From contig NZ_KV917374.1 in the NCBI RefSeq assembly GCF_002019645.1, forward strand, positions 4,228,696-4,292,695: DNA of 64,000 nucleotides. The letters are read 5' to 3'. Positions 36,770 through 45,671 of this stretch are shown here, one piece after another (position 1 is the first letter of the stretch; each line of letters starts with the position of its first letter). The notes beneath the pieces are model-generated. The model was not told the DNA's origin, ran no database searches, and saw only the letters and a program-made list of their open reading frames with translations. Both the position numbers and the translations under genes were made by a program. The stretch is from Litchfieldia alkalitelluris (GTDB taxonomy: Bacteria; Bacillota; Bacilli; Bacillales; Bacillaceae_L).

Positions 36770-37680
36770 CTATTTTGGAGGTTCCAATTTAAGCTTTACA
36801 ATTTGACCAATCATATGCGCAACCATTATGACTAGTAAGAAACAAATACTGATACCGATAATTAATCCACTTTCATCAACTCTTGCATTCATGCTTCCTG
36901 GACTAATAATATTTGTATATCCGATCGAAGAGAACAACCGATAAGCTGCTCCTTGAAACCCCAGCAAGTATTCAACAACTAATAAGTTTGTAAGTAAGAA
37001 CACCATGATGGACGGCAGATAATTCGAAACAGTAATCATACACTGTTTGAACATATGATTAAAAAGAATCAACTACTTTGTTAATCCCTTTGATTCTGCA
37101 ACCTGAATAAATGGTTCCTTTGCTTGACTCAGTAAAGAAACAGAGGTAATACGTGCTACATAAAATGTTGGTGTAATCGCAACTAAAATGCCGGGAGCAA
37201 TAAATTTATACCATTTCCAATCCCCCAAAATACTAAACGGCATATAATAAATAAAGAACCAAATCACTCAAATAATAATAAAAAAGTCAGGAATTGATTG
37301 AAATAACCAAGTTGAACCGCTGCCTAATACACTTTTCTTCGTATTTGATTTTTACTAATTCCAAAAAACAAGCAGAGGAAAAAGCCTAATCCAATAACTA
37401 ATAAACTTCTAGGAAAAAACTTTATTAATTCGTCTTCAACAGTTCTCGTTTTCCACTTTGTTGGACCTAAGCTTTTATTTTCAATGACTGAATTAAAATA
37501 CCTGGTGACATTATTCTTGTAATCTATTAAATTAAAATCATAACTATAATCAATAACACCAGCCCATCCTCCAGATACATCAATCCTCGGTTCTCTTGGA
37601 AAAAGGACAATCAGAGTAATACAAATAATAACAAATATGTATAAGAATAAAATCTTCGTTATACCTGTAAAGATCTTCAT
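36770..37680 (-). pseudogene. OppB/DppB-type peptide ABC permease, multiply disrupted
   Basis: Pieces in order: MKIFTGITKILFLYIFVIIC to a stop at 37324 after a frameshift (the continuation SVLGSGSTWLFQSIPDFFII is in another frame), an in-frame TGA at about 37268, VIWFFIYYMPFSILGDWKWY to GLTK, an in-frame TAG at 37073, then LILFNHMFKQCMITVSNYLP to the end. At least three lesions make this a certain pseudogene. No binding protein or ATPase genes of an Opp system remain here. Confidence 0.88.
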
Positions 37681-37774
37681 TAATAGAAATCATCCTCTCT
37701 GTTCTTTAATTTTCCTAATTACAATAGTAGCATCATTTCAATTTAATGGAAATTAGTGTTTAGGAAAAAAACAC

Positions 37775-37810
37775 AAATAAGGATATCCTGTTTATAATTC
37801 GGATATCCTC
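37775..37810 (-). terminator. Terminator of pncB
   Basis: GAGGATATCC and GGATATCCTT form the stem on the reverse strand; T-rich sequence follows. Confidence 0.8.
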
Positions 37811-37831
37811 GTTTTTTTTGAATTTAACATT

Positions 37832-39274
37832 TTAACTTAATTTATGCTTTGAGAGCAGCTCCATCTTCACATTCCAAACATTTTCGCTTAACACGACTGG
37901 ATATTGTTCAGGGTTGAGTTTCCGTTGATATTCTTCCCAGAATAATGAGAGCTGAGATTTGTGGAATTGTCTAACTTGTTCAAGGGAAGGTAATTGATAT
38001 ACTTGAATTCCTTTCTTGAAAATAGGCTTTAAAACCTCTTGTGCATTGAAATCTTTTACTGTCTTTTCCATAAAAGTATGGACTGGATGAAACATCTTTA
38101 ATTGTGATGCTTCTTTAACATTTTCATCGGTGAATGCAATATAATCACCAATTGCCTTATTTGTCTGTTTACTTACAATTCTGTACACATCTTTCAATCC
38201 AGGAGTGGTTACTTTTTCTGGATTACCTGAAATTTTGATAACTGGTTTATATTCTCCATCTTCTTTCCGAGCCACAAGCTTGTAAACTCCACCTAATGAT
38301 GGCTGATCGGCGGCTGTAATTAACTGTGTTCCAACTCCCCATGAATTAATCTTAGCGCCCTGCACTTTTAAATCAACAATAACATGTTCATTCAAATCAT
38401 TACTAGCTATAATTGAAACATACTCAAGCCCCGCCTCATCCAGCATTCCCCTCGCCTTTTTTGAAAGATATGCTAAATCTCCACTATCTAACCGAATTCC
38501 TTTCAATTTATGTCCTTTTTCCTCAAGCTCCTTAGCCACTTTAATTGCATTAGGAACCCCGGATTTTAGTGTGTCATACGTATCTACTAACAGTACTGTT
38601 AGATCAGGGAAAACCTCAGCATAAGCTCTAAAAGCGTCAATCTCAGAGTCAAAATCCATCACCCATGAGTGAGCATGTGTTCCGATTGCTGGAATACCGA
38701 ACCTTTTTCCTGATTCCACATTGCTTGTCCCAGCAAAACCAACTATATAAGCTGCCCTCGCTCCCCATATTGCCGCATCTGCTTCCTGAGCTCTTCTCGT
38801 TCCAAACTCAAAAAATTGGTCATTAGGAGAACTTTGGATCACTCTTGAGGCTTTGGTTGCAATAAGAGTTTGGTAATTCATAAAATTCAATAGTGCCGTT
38901 TCAATTAATTGAGCCTCAAAAATTCTCGCCTCAACTCTGATGATTGGTTGATTCGGAAAGACTATTTCACCTTCCTCAACAGAGAAAATAGTTCCGGAAA
39001 ACTTGAAATTTCTTAGTTCTTCTAAAAAACCTTCATCATATCTTTCTGGTTGTTGTCTTAAATAAGCGATATCGTCCTCAGAAAAACGCAGATTATTAAT
39101 ATAATGAATAATTCGTTCCAAACCTGCAAAAACTGCATAGCCATTGTCAAATGGAAGGTGTCTAAAATACGCATCAAATACTCGCACTTGTTCGTGTCGA
39201 TTCAGTTTCCAATGTGCATAAATCATATTAATTTGGTACTTGTCTGTATGTAAGCTAAGATGTTGATCTTTCAT
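37832..39274 (-). CDS. pncB: Nicotinate phosphoribosyltransferase
   Basis: The 480-residue protein has the family signatures: an N-terminal LHTDKYQINMIYAHWKL, EFGTRRAQEADAAIWGARAA, FAGTSNVESGKRFGIPAIGT, HAHSWVMDF with the catalytic His, and IRLDSGDLAYLSKKAR. It converts nicotinate, PRPP and ATP to nicotinate mononucleotide in NAD salvage. Length and order agree with B. subtilis PncB (YueK). It appears to be a single gene with its own terminator. Confidence 0.94.
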   Translation of the reverse strand: MKDQHLSLHTDKYQINMIYAHWKLNRHEQVRVFDAYFRHLPFDNGYAVFAGLERIIHYINNLRFSEDDIAYLRQQPERYDEGFLEELRNFKFSGTIFSVEEGEIVFPNQPIIRVEARIFEAQLIETALLNFMNYQTLIATKASRVIQSSPNDQFFEFGTRRAQEADAAIWGARAAYIVGFAGTSNVESGKRFGIPAIGTHAHSWVMDFDSEIDAFRAYAEVFPDLTVLLVDTYDTLKSGVPNAIKVAKELEEKGHKLKGIRLDSGDLAYLSKKARGMLDEAGLEYVSIIASNDLNEHVIVDLKVQGAKINSWGVGTQLITAADQPSLGGVYKLVARKEDGEYKPVIKISGNPEKVTTPGLKDVYRIVSKQTNKAIGDYIAFTDENVKEASQLKMFHPVHTFMEKTVKDFNAQEVLKPIFKKGIQVYQLPSLEQVRQFHKSQLSLFWEEYQRKLNPEQYPVVLSENVWNVKMELLSKHKLS

Positions 39275-39462
39275 TTTAGCATCCTCCTAAACCAAGCTTA
39301 ACTAAGCTAAGATATTGTTAAGGATTCCCAAAAAGGAGAAATCCTATAAAGTATAAGGATCTAAGAAATAATTTATGAAATGATTCTATCACAACTTCTA
39401 TCGAACTGTTGTACATGCTAGAGACTACCTAGAATAAAAACACACCTCTGTGGTATAAATGA

Positions 39463-39494
39463 TAAAAAAACAACACTTCTTCCCAAAGTGTTGT
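39463..39494 (-). terminator. Terminator of the DUF1002 gene
   Basis: ACAACACTT pairs with AAGTGTTGT; a TTTTTTT run follows on the reverse strand. Confidence 0.85.
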
Positions 39495-39526
39495 AACATT
39501 CAGTAGAGATGAGCTTGTCAATCGTA

Positions 39527-40426
39527 TTACTTGAAAATATTTCTTATATCTTCAAATAATTGTTGAAAAAACGCTGCTACTGATTCTAAAAAGGAACGAT
39601 CTCCTATTGCTTCTGAAATTTTGTCCTGAATAGCCTGTGATAATTCATCCAATTGATCCTTCACATTATCAAAATTAATATTTAAATCTCTCATTTTGTC
39701 AAAAAGATCAACAAGTAACTGTCGATCGCTCTCACTCAAAGTAACACCTTGTGCAGCTAATTGTTCATCAACAATTTGTATAATCTCTTCTTTTGTTTTG
39801 GGAGATTGTTCAGCCATTTGTCGCTTAATATCTGCAAGTAATTCACTTACCGCTTCCTCACTTAAGCCTTCTTTTTTTGCAAGTTCTGTTGCAAGTTCCA
39901 GTTCTTCATTTGCAACCTCTGTATGATCTTTATTCAATCCTGCACCTTCTGCATCATAGGCCTTATAAATCCCAACAAGAGCCGAGTGTCCTGTTACTTT
40001 TAGTGGTGAAGTAACTTCGACTAATGCGTCTTCAATTCCTGCTGTTAATAATGCGTTCTTATACATATCGCTTGTTACTTCGGTAATGTTTTCAGGAGTT
40101 GTCATGACAATTGTAAGACCTTCCCCTTTTTCTTTACGAGTAATTTTCGCGCTAGAATACAAATTCGAATGGGGGTCACCATCAATGTAATAAACAAGAT
40201 CCTTTGGTGTTACTGTGATTTCTCGAACCGCATTGGGATCTGTGATATTTAGTGCTTGTCTAACTTTGTTTTGCTGCTCTGTTGATAATGATTCACCATA
40301 GACAACAATTGGCAAACCGAACTTTTCGTTAATCGCTTCATCTTCATTGGAATCAGCTGATATGTAAGAAACTGGTGAAATGATTAATAAGCTGAGAAAT
40401 AAAAATAGTAATTTTTTCATTAGCAT
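39527..40426 (-). CDS. DUF1002 (YpuA-like) secreted protein
   Basis: The 299-residue precursor begins MLMKKLLFLFLSLLIISPVS with a cleavable signal peptide (after ISA-DS). The DUF1002 domain follows (VVYGESLSTEQQNKVRQAL, ITVTPKDLVYYIDGDPHSNL, YSSAKI, VTGHSALVGIYKAYDAEG) and then an acidic helical C-terminus. B. subtilis YpuA is the reference; a role at the cell envelope is likely but not known. AAAGGAG lies 5 nt upstream of the chosen ATG. Longer upstream codons are not signal-like. Confidence 0.87.
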   Translation of the reverse strand: MLMKKLLFLFLSLLIISPVSYISADSNEDEAINEKFGLPIVVYGESLSTEQQNKVRQALNITDPNAVREITVTPKDLVYYIDGDPHSNLYSSAKITRKEKGEGLTIVMTTPENITEVTSDMYKNALLTAGIEDALVEVTSPLKVTGHSALVGIYKAYDAEGAGLNKDHTEVANEELELATELAKKEGLSEEAVSELLADIKRQMAEQSPKTKEEIIQIVDEQLAAQGVTLSESDRQLLVDLFDKMRDLNINFDNVKDQLDELSQAIQDKISEAIGDRSFLESVAAFFQQLFEDIRNIFK

Positions 40427-40527
40427 TTTTGCTCCTTTAGGAAAATGAACGTTCATTACCGTACCTTCTTTTGCATAAAAAAGATTCACGCGTTATCAAT
40501 CTTTTTAAGAAAAACTAAGCTCTTAAG

Positions 40528-40558
40528 ATAGCCCTCGCTGATTATAACGAGGGCTACT
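40528..40558 (-). terminator. Terminator of the iron alcohol dehydrogenase gene
   Basis: TAGCCCTCG pairs with CGAGGGCTA just past the stop at 40563. Confidence 0.75.
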
Positions 40559-40562
40559 GCTA

Positions 40563-41726
40563 TTATCTTGCTAATTGGTAGATTTGATAAACATCAGACT
40601 CTTGCAACTTAATAAAATTACCTAGAGTTCCTCTTTCTGTTGCCTTTTTAGCCATTTCTGCAAAGTGTTCATCACCAATTTCAACTTCTGTTAAAGTAAT
40701 TGGCATACCAATCGAACTAAAGAATTGTTCCATTTTCTTAATACCAGCTAGAGCCGTTTTTTCAAGATCATTTAGATCTATTTCTACATCCCATACACGG
40801 TTAGCAAATTGGGCAAAGCGGTTGATATCGTGTTTATACACATACTTCATCCATGCTGGGAAAATAATCGCTAAACCAGCACCATGTGCAATATCATAAA
40901 TTCCGCTTATTTCATGTTCAATATCATGACTAGCCCAATCACCAATTCTACCAGTATTTAAAAGATCATTATGAGCAATCGTTCCGGACCACATAATCTC
41001 TGCTCTAGCATTATAATTTGTTGGCTCGTTTAACACTGTATGTGCATTACTAATGATGGTTCTTAATGTTGCCTCACATAAACGATCTGTCAATTCCACA
41101 TTTTTTTCAGTTGTGAAATATCTTTCCAAAATATGTGCCATCATATCAGTAATTCCACAAGCTGTTTGATAAGCTGGTAATGTGTAAGAAAGAACCGGAT
41201 TTAAAATGGCGAACTGAGGTCTCAAGGACAAATGTCCTGTTGCCCTCTTGTATAAACCGTCCTCGTTTGTAATAACTGTTCCAGCACTAGATTCGCTACC
41301 CGCTGCAGGGATCGTTAAGACAACACCAATCGGCAAACTGGTTGAAACTTCGCTTTTTCCTGTAAAGAAGTCCCATACATCCCCATCATATGTAGCTCCA
41401 GCAGCAATCGCCTTTGCTGAGTCGATTACACTACCGCCACCTACAGCCAAAATAAAGTCGATGTTATGTTCCTTGCAAAGTGAAACCCCTTCTCTAACAA
41501 GACTCACACGAGGATTGGGTTTTACTCCACCTAACTCATAAATTTCTATTCCATGTTCTTGTAGGGAATTTACTACTGTATCATAAAGCCCACTATTCTT
41601 AATACTTCCGCCACCATAATGTAAAAGAAGCTTTTTCCCAAAAACAACAGACTCTTGTCCGACTACCTGTTCATAATCCTTACCAAATATAATTCTCGTC
41701 TTATTATCAAAAATAAAATTTTGCAC
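40563..41726 (-). CDS. Iron-containing alcohol dehydrogenase (YugJ/BdhA-like)
   Basis: The 387-residue protein is a group III dehydrogenase: the NAD(P) loop AVGGGSVIDSAKAIAAG, then IPAAGSESSAGTVITNED, the metal ligands in GITDMMAHILERYF (Asp and His) and in DIAHGAGLAIIFPAW (His). It matches butanol dehydrogenase-type YugJ/YugK in length and motifs and should interconvert short-chain aldehydes and alcohols. A well-formed terminator follows. The upstream region has a weak CcpA-like sequence that I did not accept. Confidence 0.92.
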   Translation of the reverse strand: MQNFIFDNKTRIIFGKDYEQVVGQESVVFGKKLLLHYGGGSIKNSGLYDTVVNSLQEHGIEIYELGGVKPNPRVSLVREGVSLCKEHNIDFILAVGGGSVIDSAKAIAAGATYDGDVWDFFTGKSEVSTSLPIGVVLTIPAAGSESSAGTVITNEDGLYKRATGHLSLRPQFAILNPVLSYTLPAYQTACGITDMMAHILERYFTTEKNVELTDRLCEATLRTIISNAHTVLNEPTNYNARAEIMWSGTIAHNDLLNTGRIGDWASHDIEHEISGIYDIAHGAGLAIIFPAWMKYVYKHDINRFAQFANRVWDVEIDLNDLEKTALAGIKKMEQFFSSIGMPITLTEVEIGDEHFAEMAKKATERGTLGNFIKLQESDVYQIYQLAR

Positions 41727-41895
41727 AATGTTCCCCTCCTATCCTTATATTAAGTTTTTTTTATATGAAACACAATCGCTTTCATATGTTCTTTATGTTA
41801 ATTCTAGCATATGTAACACAGTCACTCTTACTAGCAAAGAGACTTGATTTATATGAAGAATCACTATGAACAAAGTAGAAGGGTACTCATTTTTA

Positions 41896-42036
41896 CTATT
41901 TCGTGTTTTTAATAGGAGTTACTACAGCATACAAACTTTCGGTTGGATCAGTTACATTAAATTCAATCACTTTATAGCCCGAAATTGAACTATCACTTTT
42001 TCGTTCTATTGATATCTTTAATTGATTGTCACTCAT
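41896..42036 (-). CDS. Small hypothetical protein, 46 aa
   Basis: A short frame encodes MSDNQLKISIERKSDSSISG, then YKVIEFNVTDPTESLYAVVT and PIKNTK. AAAGGA lies 8 nt before the ATG; another in-frame ATG three codons upstream overlaps this site. The amphipathic beta-like pattern suggests a genuine small protein. It is unrecognised. Confidence 0.5.
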   Translation of the reverse strand: MSDNQLKISIERKSDSSISGYKVIEFNVTDPTESLYAVVTPIKNTK

Positions 42037-42045
42037 TACTATCAT

Positions 42046-42340
42046 CCTTTTCTATTCTTTTTAACACCGAAGATAATATATGCACATTTTTGGAGATACG
42101 TTCCATATTTTTATTTATTTTTTTCAGAAGGAATATTGTGATATTTAACTGAAAACTAGGACAGTCATTTTAAAGAGAGAAATTCACTTTTTCATTTTTT
42201 AATAAGGTCATCTGTAAAAACTTGATAAACTCATCATCTATATGTAACAATCAATAATGATCGAAACCTATTACAGATAGAATCTATAGAAAAACATTAT
42301 GAATTCATAGGAAAAGTATTTCATTTAGGGAGGAAAAGTC
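42046..42340. other. AT-rich intergenic DNA
   Basis: Nothing with coding or structural support is seen between the small ORF and the aldo/keto reductase gene apart from the reductase ribosome site (GGGAGG at about 42329). Confidence 0.45.
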
Positions 42341-43258
42341 ATGAGAACAATGAAACTAGGAACCAGCACCTTAGAAGTACCCGTTATATCAGTTGGGTGC
42401 ATGCGTATTGACTCGCTAGACAAGCCTAAAGCTGAAAGTTTTGTCCAAACTGCTCTTGAATTAGGTGCAAACTTCTTTGACCATGCGGATATTTATGGTG
42501 GTGGAGAATGCGAAAAGATATTTGCCGATGCGATACATATGAACGATGATATTCGCGAAAAAATTATTTTACAATCTAAATGTGGAATTCGTAAAGGGAT
42601 GTTTGATTTTTCTAAAGAACACATTTTAGAATCCGTTGATGGGATTTTAAAAAGATTAAATACAGACTATCTTGATATATTACTTTTACATCGTCCAGAT
42701 GCGTTGGTTGAGCCGGAAGAAGTAGCTGAAGCTTTCGACAAACTGGAGAGTACAGGAAAAGTGCGTCATTTTGGTGTTTCAAATCAAAATCCAATGCAAA
42801 TTCAGCTTTTACAAAAGTCTGTGAAGCAGCCAATTGTTGCAAACCAGCTTCAATTAAGCATTACAAATGCAAACATGATATCTAATGGATTTAATGTGAA
42901 TATGGAAAATAACTCTGCAGTTAATCGTGACGGCAGTATCTTAGATTTCTGTCGATTGAATGATATTACCATTCAACCATGGTCACCTTTTCAGTACGGG
43001 TTCTTTGAAGGCGTCTTCCTTGGTAATGACAAATTCCCAGAATTAAATCGATCAATTGATCTAATTGCTGACAAATACGAAGTGAGTAACACAACCATTG
43101 CTATTGCTTGGTTATTACGCCATCCCGCAAACATGCAACCAGTCATAGGTACAATGAATGAGAAGAGGCTAATTGATTGCTGTAAGGCAGCAGATATTCA
43201 CCTTACACGTGAAGAATGGTATAGTATCTTCCTTGCAGCAGGGAATATCCTGCCTTAA
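42341..43258 (+). CDS. Aldo/keto reductase (YdhF-like)
   Basis: The 305-residue protein begins MRTMKLGTSTLEVPVISVGC after GGGAGG and has the AKR tetrad: Asp and Tyr in FFDHADIYGGGE, Lys in LQSKCG and His in LLHRPDALVEP. The C-terminus (RHPANMQPVIGTMNEKRLID) carries the NADP-binding site. It is closer to the E. coli YdhF group than to the two reductases at the left end. No operon partner is present; repeat array 4 begins 160 nt downstream. Confidence 0.92.
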   Translation: MRTMKLGTSTLEVPVISVGCMRIDSLDKPKAESFVQTALELGANFFDHADIYGGGECEKIFADAIHMNDDIREKIILQSKCGIRKGMFDFSKEHILESVDGILKRLNTDYLDILLLHRPDALVEPEEVAEAFDKLESTGKVRHFGVSNQNPMQIQLLQKSVKQPIVANQLQLSITNANMISNGFNVNMENNSAVNRDGSILDFCRLNDITIQPWSPFQYGFFEGVFLGNDKFPELNRSIDLIADKYEVSNTTIAIAWLLRHPANMQPVIGTMNEKRLIDCCKAADIHLTREEWYSIFLAAGNILP

Positions 43259-43416
43259 AATACGATCATTTGGCCCTATGTCAATTCATTAAGTACGTAT
43301 TGTAGAGAATGCAAATATCTTCGAATTTAGCTTGTCTAAAGACTAAATGAAAATGATTGATAAAACTAAAACAGGATTACCGTTATGGGCCAGATCCGGA
43401 TGACGTTCTCTTTTAA

Positions 43417-44700
43417 GTAGACTTCCATGCTAATTCGTTTCGCACCATGGAGGATGAAAATGTTGTTCACTTAGTGTGGAATGAGCGGAGCCACCTGACT
43501 CCTGCGGGATCTAGCGGTCTCGCGAGACCCCGTACGAGCTCAAAAATCGACGAGGAGGCTACCGGGCCGCCCCGCGGAAAGCAAGTGAATCGCAGCGCAT
43601 GGAACTCCGTTAACTAAGTTAATTTCAGGGTAGACTTTCATGCGAATGAGTATTTGCACCATGGAGAATGAAAATGTTTTGTTCACTCAGTGTGGAGGGA
43701 GAGCAACTAGACAACTACTGATCTTTCAGTCTCGAATATCTTTCATTCCCTTTGGATGGCTTTTGGCATGAAAAAGGGAATCAAACAACGCTTTTCATTC
43801 CCTTTGTTGAGCTTTTGGCATGAGAAAGGGAATCAAACAATGCTTTTCATTCCCTTTGTAGGGCTTTTGGCATGAGAAAGGGAATCAAACAATGCTTTTC
43901 ATTCCCTTTGTTGAGCTTTTGGCATGAGAAAGGGAATGAAACAACGCTTTTCATTCCCTTTGGATGGCTTTTGGCATGAGAAAGGGAATGAAACAACGCT
44001 TTTCATTCCCTTTGTAGGGCTTTGAGCATTAGTAAGGGAATTGGAACTCTCCGACCTAGGTATTTTCAGGGTAGACATCAATGCTAATTAAAATTAGCAC
44101 CATGGAGTATGAAAAATTATACTTAGCTTAGTGTCTAGCTCCAGGCGCTATCGGCTCGGGGTCATAAGTCAATCCTGCTAGAAGGTTAAAGAACAACCTT
44201 CTAGCAGGATTGACTTATGCCTGTCGCCGATGATCGAGCGCCTTCCGCTTTTCGTTTTTCAGGGTAGACATCTATGCTAAATAAGTATTTCGCACCATGG
44301 TGTATGAAAACATGTTTCCTCCTCAGTGTGGAATGAGCGGAGAGCCACTTGACTCCTGCGGGATCCAGTGGTCTCGTGAGACCCCGCAGAAGCCCGCCCT
44401 TGGCGACGAGGAGGCTCACGGACCACCCCGCGGAAAGCAAGTGGATCGCAGCTCATGGAACTCCACAACCAAAGGTATTTTCAGGGGAGACACCCATGCT
44501 AATTTTATTCGAACCATGGAGGATGAAAAAATGTTAGTAATTCATAATAAGCTTGGTGTCTAGCTCCAGGCGCTATCGGCTCTCAGGTCTAAGTCAATCC
44601 ACCCTAGAAGGTTAAAGAGCAACCTTCTAGATGTCTTGTCTTATGCCTGTCGCCGTTGAACGAGCGCCTTCCGCATTTCTTTTCTCAGGGTAGACTTACG
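43417..44700. repeat. Modular repeat array 4 (A, C-in-A shell, B, A, B; inverted relative to arrays 1-3)
   Basis: Reading left to right on the plus strand, all cassettes are in reverse complement: A (43468-43610), an A shell holding a tandem array (43684-44052), B (44126-44254), A (44321-44468), B (44551-44679), each joined by the linker in the form CAGGGTAGACATCTATGCTA followed by a gap and GCACCATGGAG.ATGAAAA. The left part is the mirror image of array 3, so the 34.6-43.4 kb segment is bounded by large inverted repeats. Confidence 0.88.
43743..44040. repeat. Tandem array of 52-bp hairpin units (type C), inverted copy
   Basis: About five full units plus partial ends, each with GCTTTTCATTCCCTTTG, a short variable block (GTTGAGC, GATGG or TAGGG), CTTTTGGCATGAGAAAGGGA and ATCAAACAA. 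It is the reverse complement of the array at 34068-34445 with more variation in the block between hairpins. Confidence 0.9.
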
Positions 44701-44852
44701 ATAATGGTAACTCAGAATTTAGATGAAATTCAGAGTTACCATTTTTGTGTGAAACGAATTAAGATTTATGGTTTAATTTAGAACTTTAAATCTCTGATCC
44801 TAGAAAATTAACATAATCTCTTATAAAATAAAAAATATAACTAAACATTGAG

Positions 44853-45608
44853 GTGGTTAATTTCTTTGAACTTTCTTACTTAGAGTGGTTTTTTGTAATT
44901 ATAAGTACAATCTTTATTGGCTTTTCAAAAACTGGAGTATCTAGCTTAGGTATTTTCGTTGTCACCATTTTGATGATCGTTTTTCCTGCAAAAGAATCAG
45001 TAGGAATACTTTTACCAATGCTCATTGTAGCTGATATATTTGCTGTTATTTATTATCGTAGAAGTGTTGTCTGGCAATATCTGATTTCTTTAATACCATG
45101 GGTATTAATTGGAATCACTGCAGGTTATTTTGTGCTTAACCAAGTCAATAGCGAACAGTTAAAACCAATGATAGGAGCCTTAGTATTAATACTATTAATC
45201 TTGCACGTATGCCGTGAAAGATTAGGAGATACATTTAATAAGGCGCTACCTAATTCTTTATGGTTTTCCATATGTATGGGGATACTGGGTGGATTTACAA
45301 CAATGATTGGAAATGCTGCAGGTGGCGTAATGGCCATTTATTTATTAATGAAGGGCTTGCCCAAACAAGAATTTGTAGGTACAGGAGCTTGGTTTTTTCT
45401 ATTTGTTAATCTAATTAAAGTTCCTTTTTATATTCACCTAGACTTAATTACAATTGATTCGATATCTTTTAATTTATGGTTAATACCAACTATACTAATT
45501 GGAGCTTTGGTTGGCGCAAAAGTACTACCTCTTATTCCTCAAAAAGCGTTTCAAACTCTGATTATTGTGTTTACAATGATTGGTGCATTTAGGCTTCTTA
45601 TTGCTTGA
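44853..45608 (+). CDS. TauE/SafE-family sulfite exporter-like permease
   Basis: The 251-residue protein has about eight hydrophobic helices in two halves with the TauE/SafE features FIGFSKTGVSSLG, AKESVGILLPMLIVADIFAV and GGFTTMIGNAAGGVMAIYLL. Members export sulfite, sulfoacetate or other organic acids. The GTG start at 44853 is adopted because no better in-frame start is seen; GAGG touches it, so the real start may differ slightly. It has no partner genes. A bidirectional terminator follows. Confidence 0.85.
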   Translation: MVNFFELSYLEWFFVIISTIFIGFSKTGVSSLGIFVVTILMIVFPAKESVGILLPMLIVADIFAVIYYRRSVVWQYLISLIPWVLIGITAGYFVLNQVNSEQLKPMIGALVLILLILHVCRERLGDTFNKALPNSLWFSICMGILGGFTTMIGNAAGGVMAIYLLMKGLPKQEFVGTGAWFFLFVNLIKVPFYIHLDLITIDSISFNLWLIPTILIGALVGAKVLPLIPQKAFQTLIIVFTMIGAFRLLIA

Positions 45609-45638
45609 CCACCCCACCCTTGCGATTGTTCTATAAAT

Positions 45639-45665
45639 AGCCCCAAAGACTCACTCTTTGGGGCT
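45639..45665. terminator. Bidirectional terminator between tauE-like and RND genes
   Basis: AGCCCCAAAG pairs with CTTTGGGGCT across 7 nt in the 63-bp convergent gap. Confidence 0.85.
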
Positions 45666-45671
45666 AGAACA

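Noticed and set aside
41760-41790. CcpA (cre) site before the alcohol dehydrogenase gene
   Set aside because: ATGAAAGCGATTGTG matches only the left half of the consensus; the right half is wrong.
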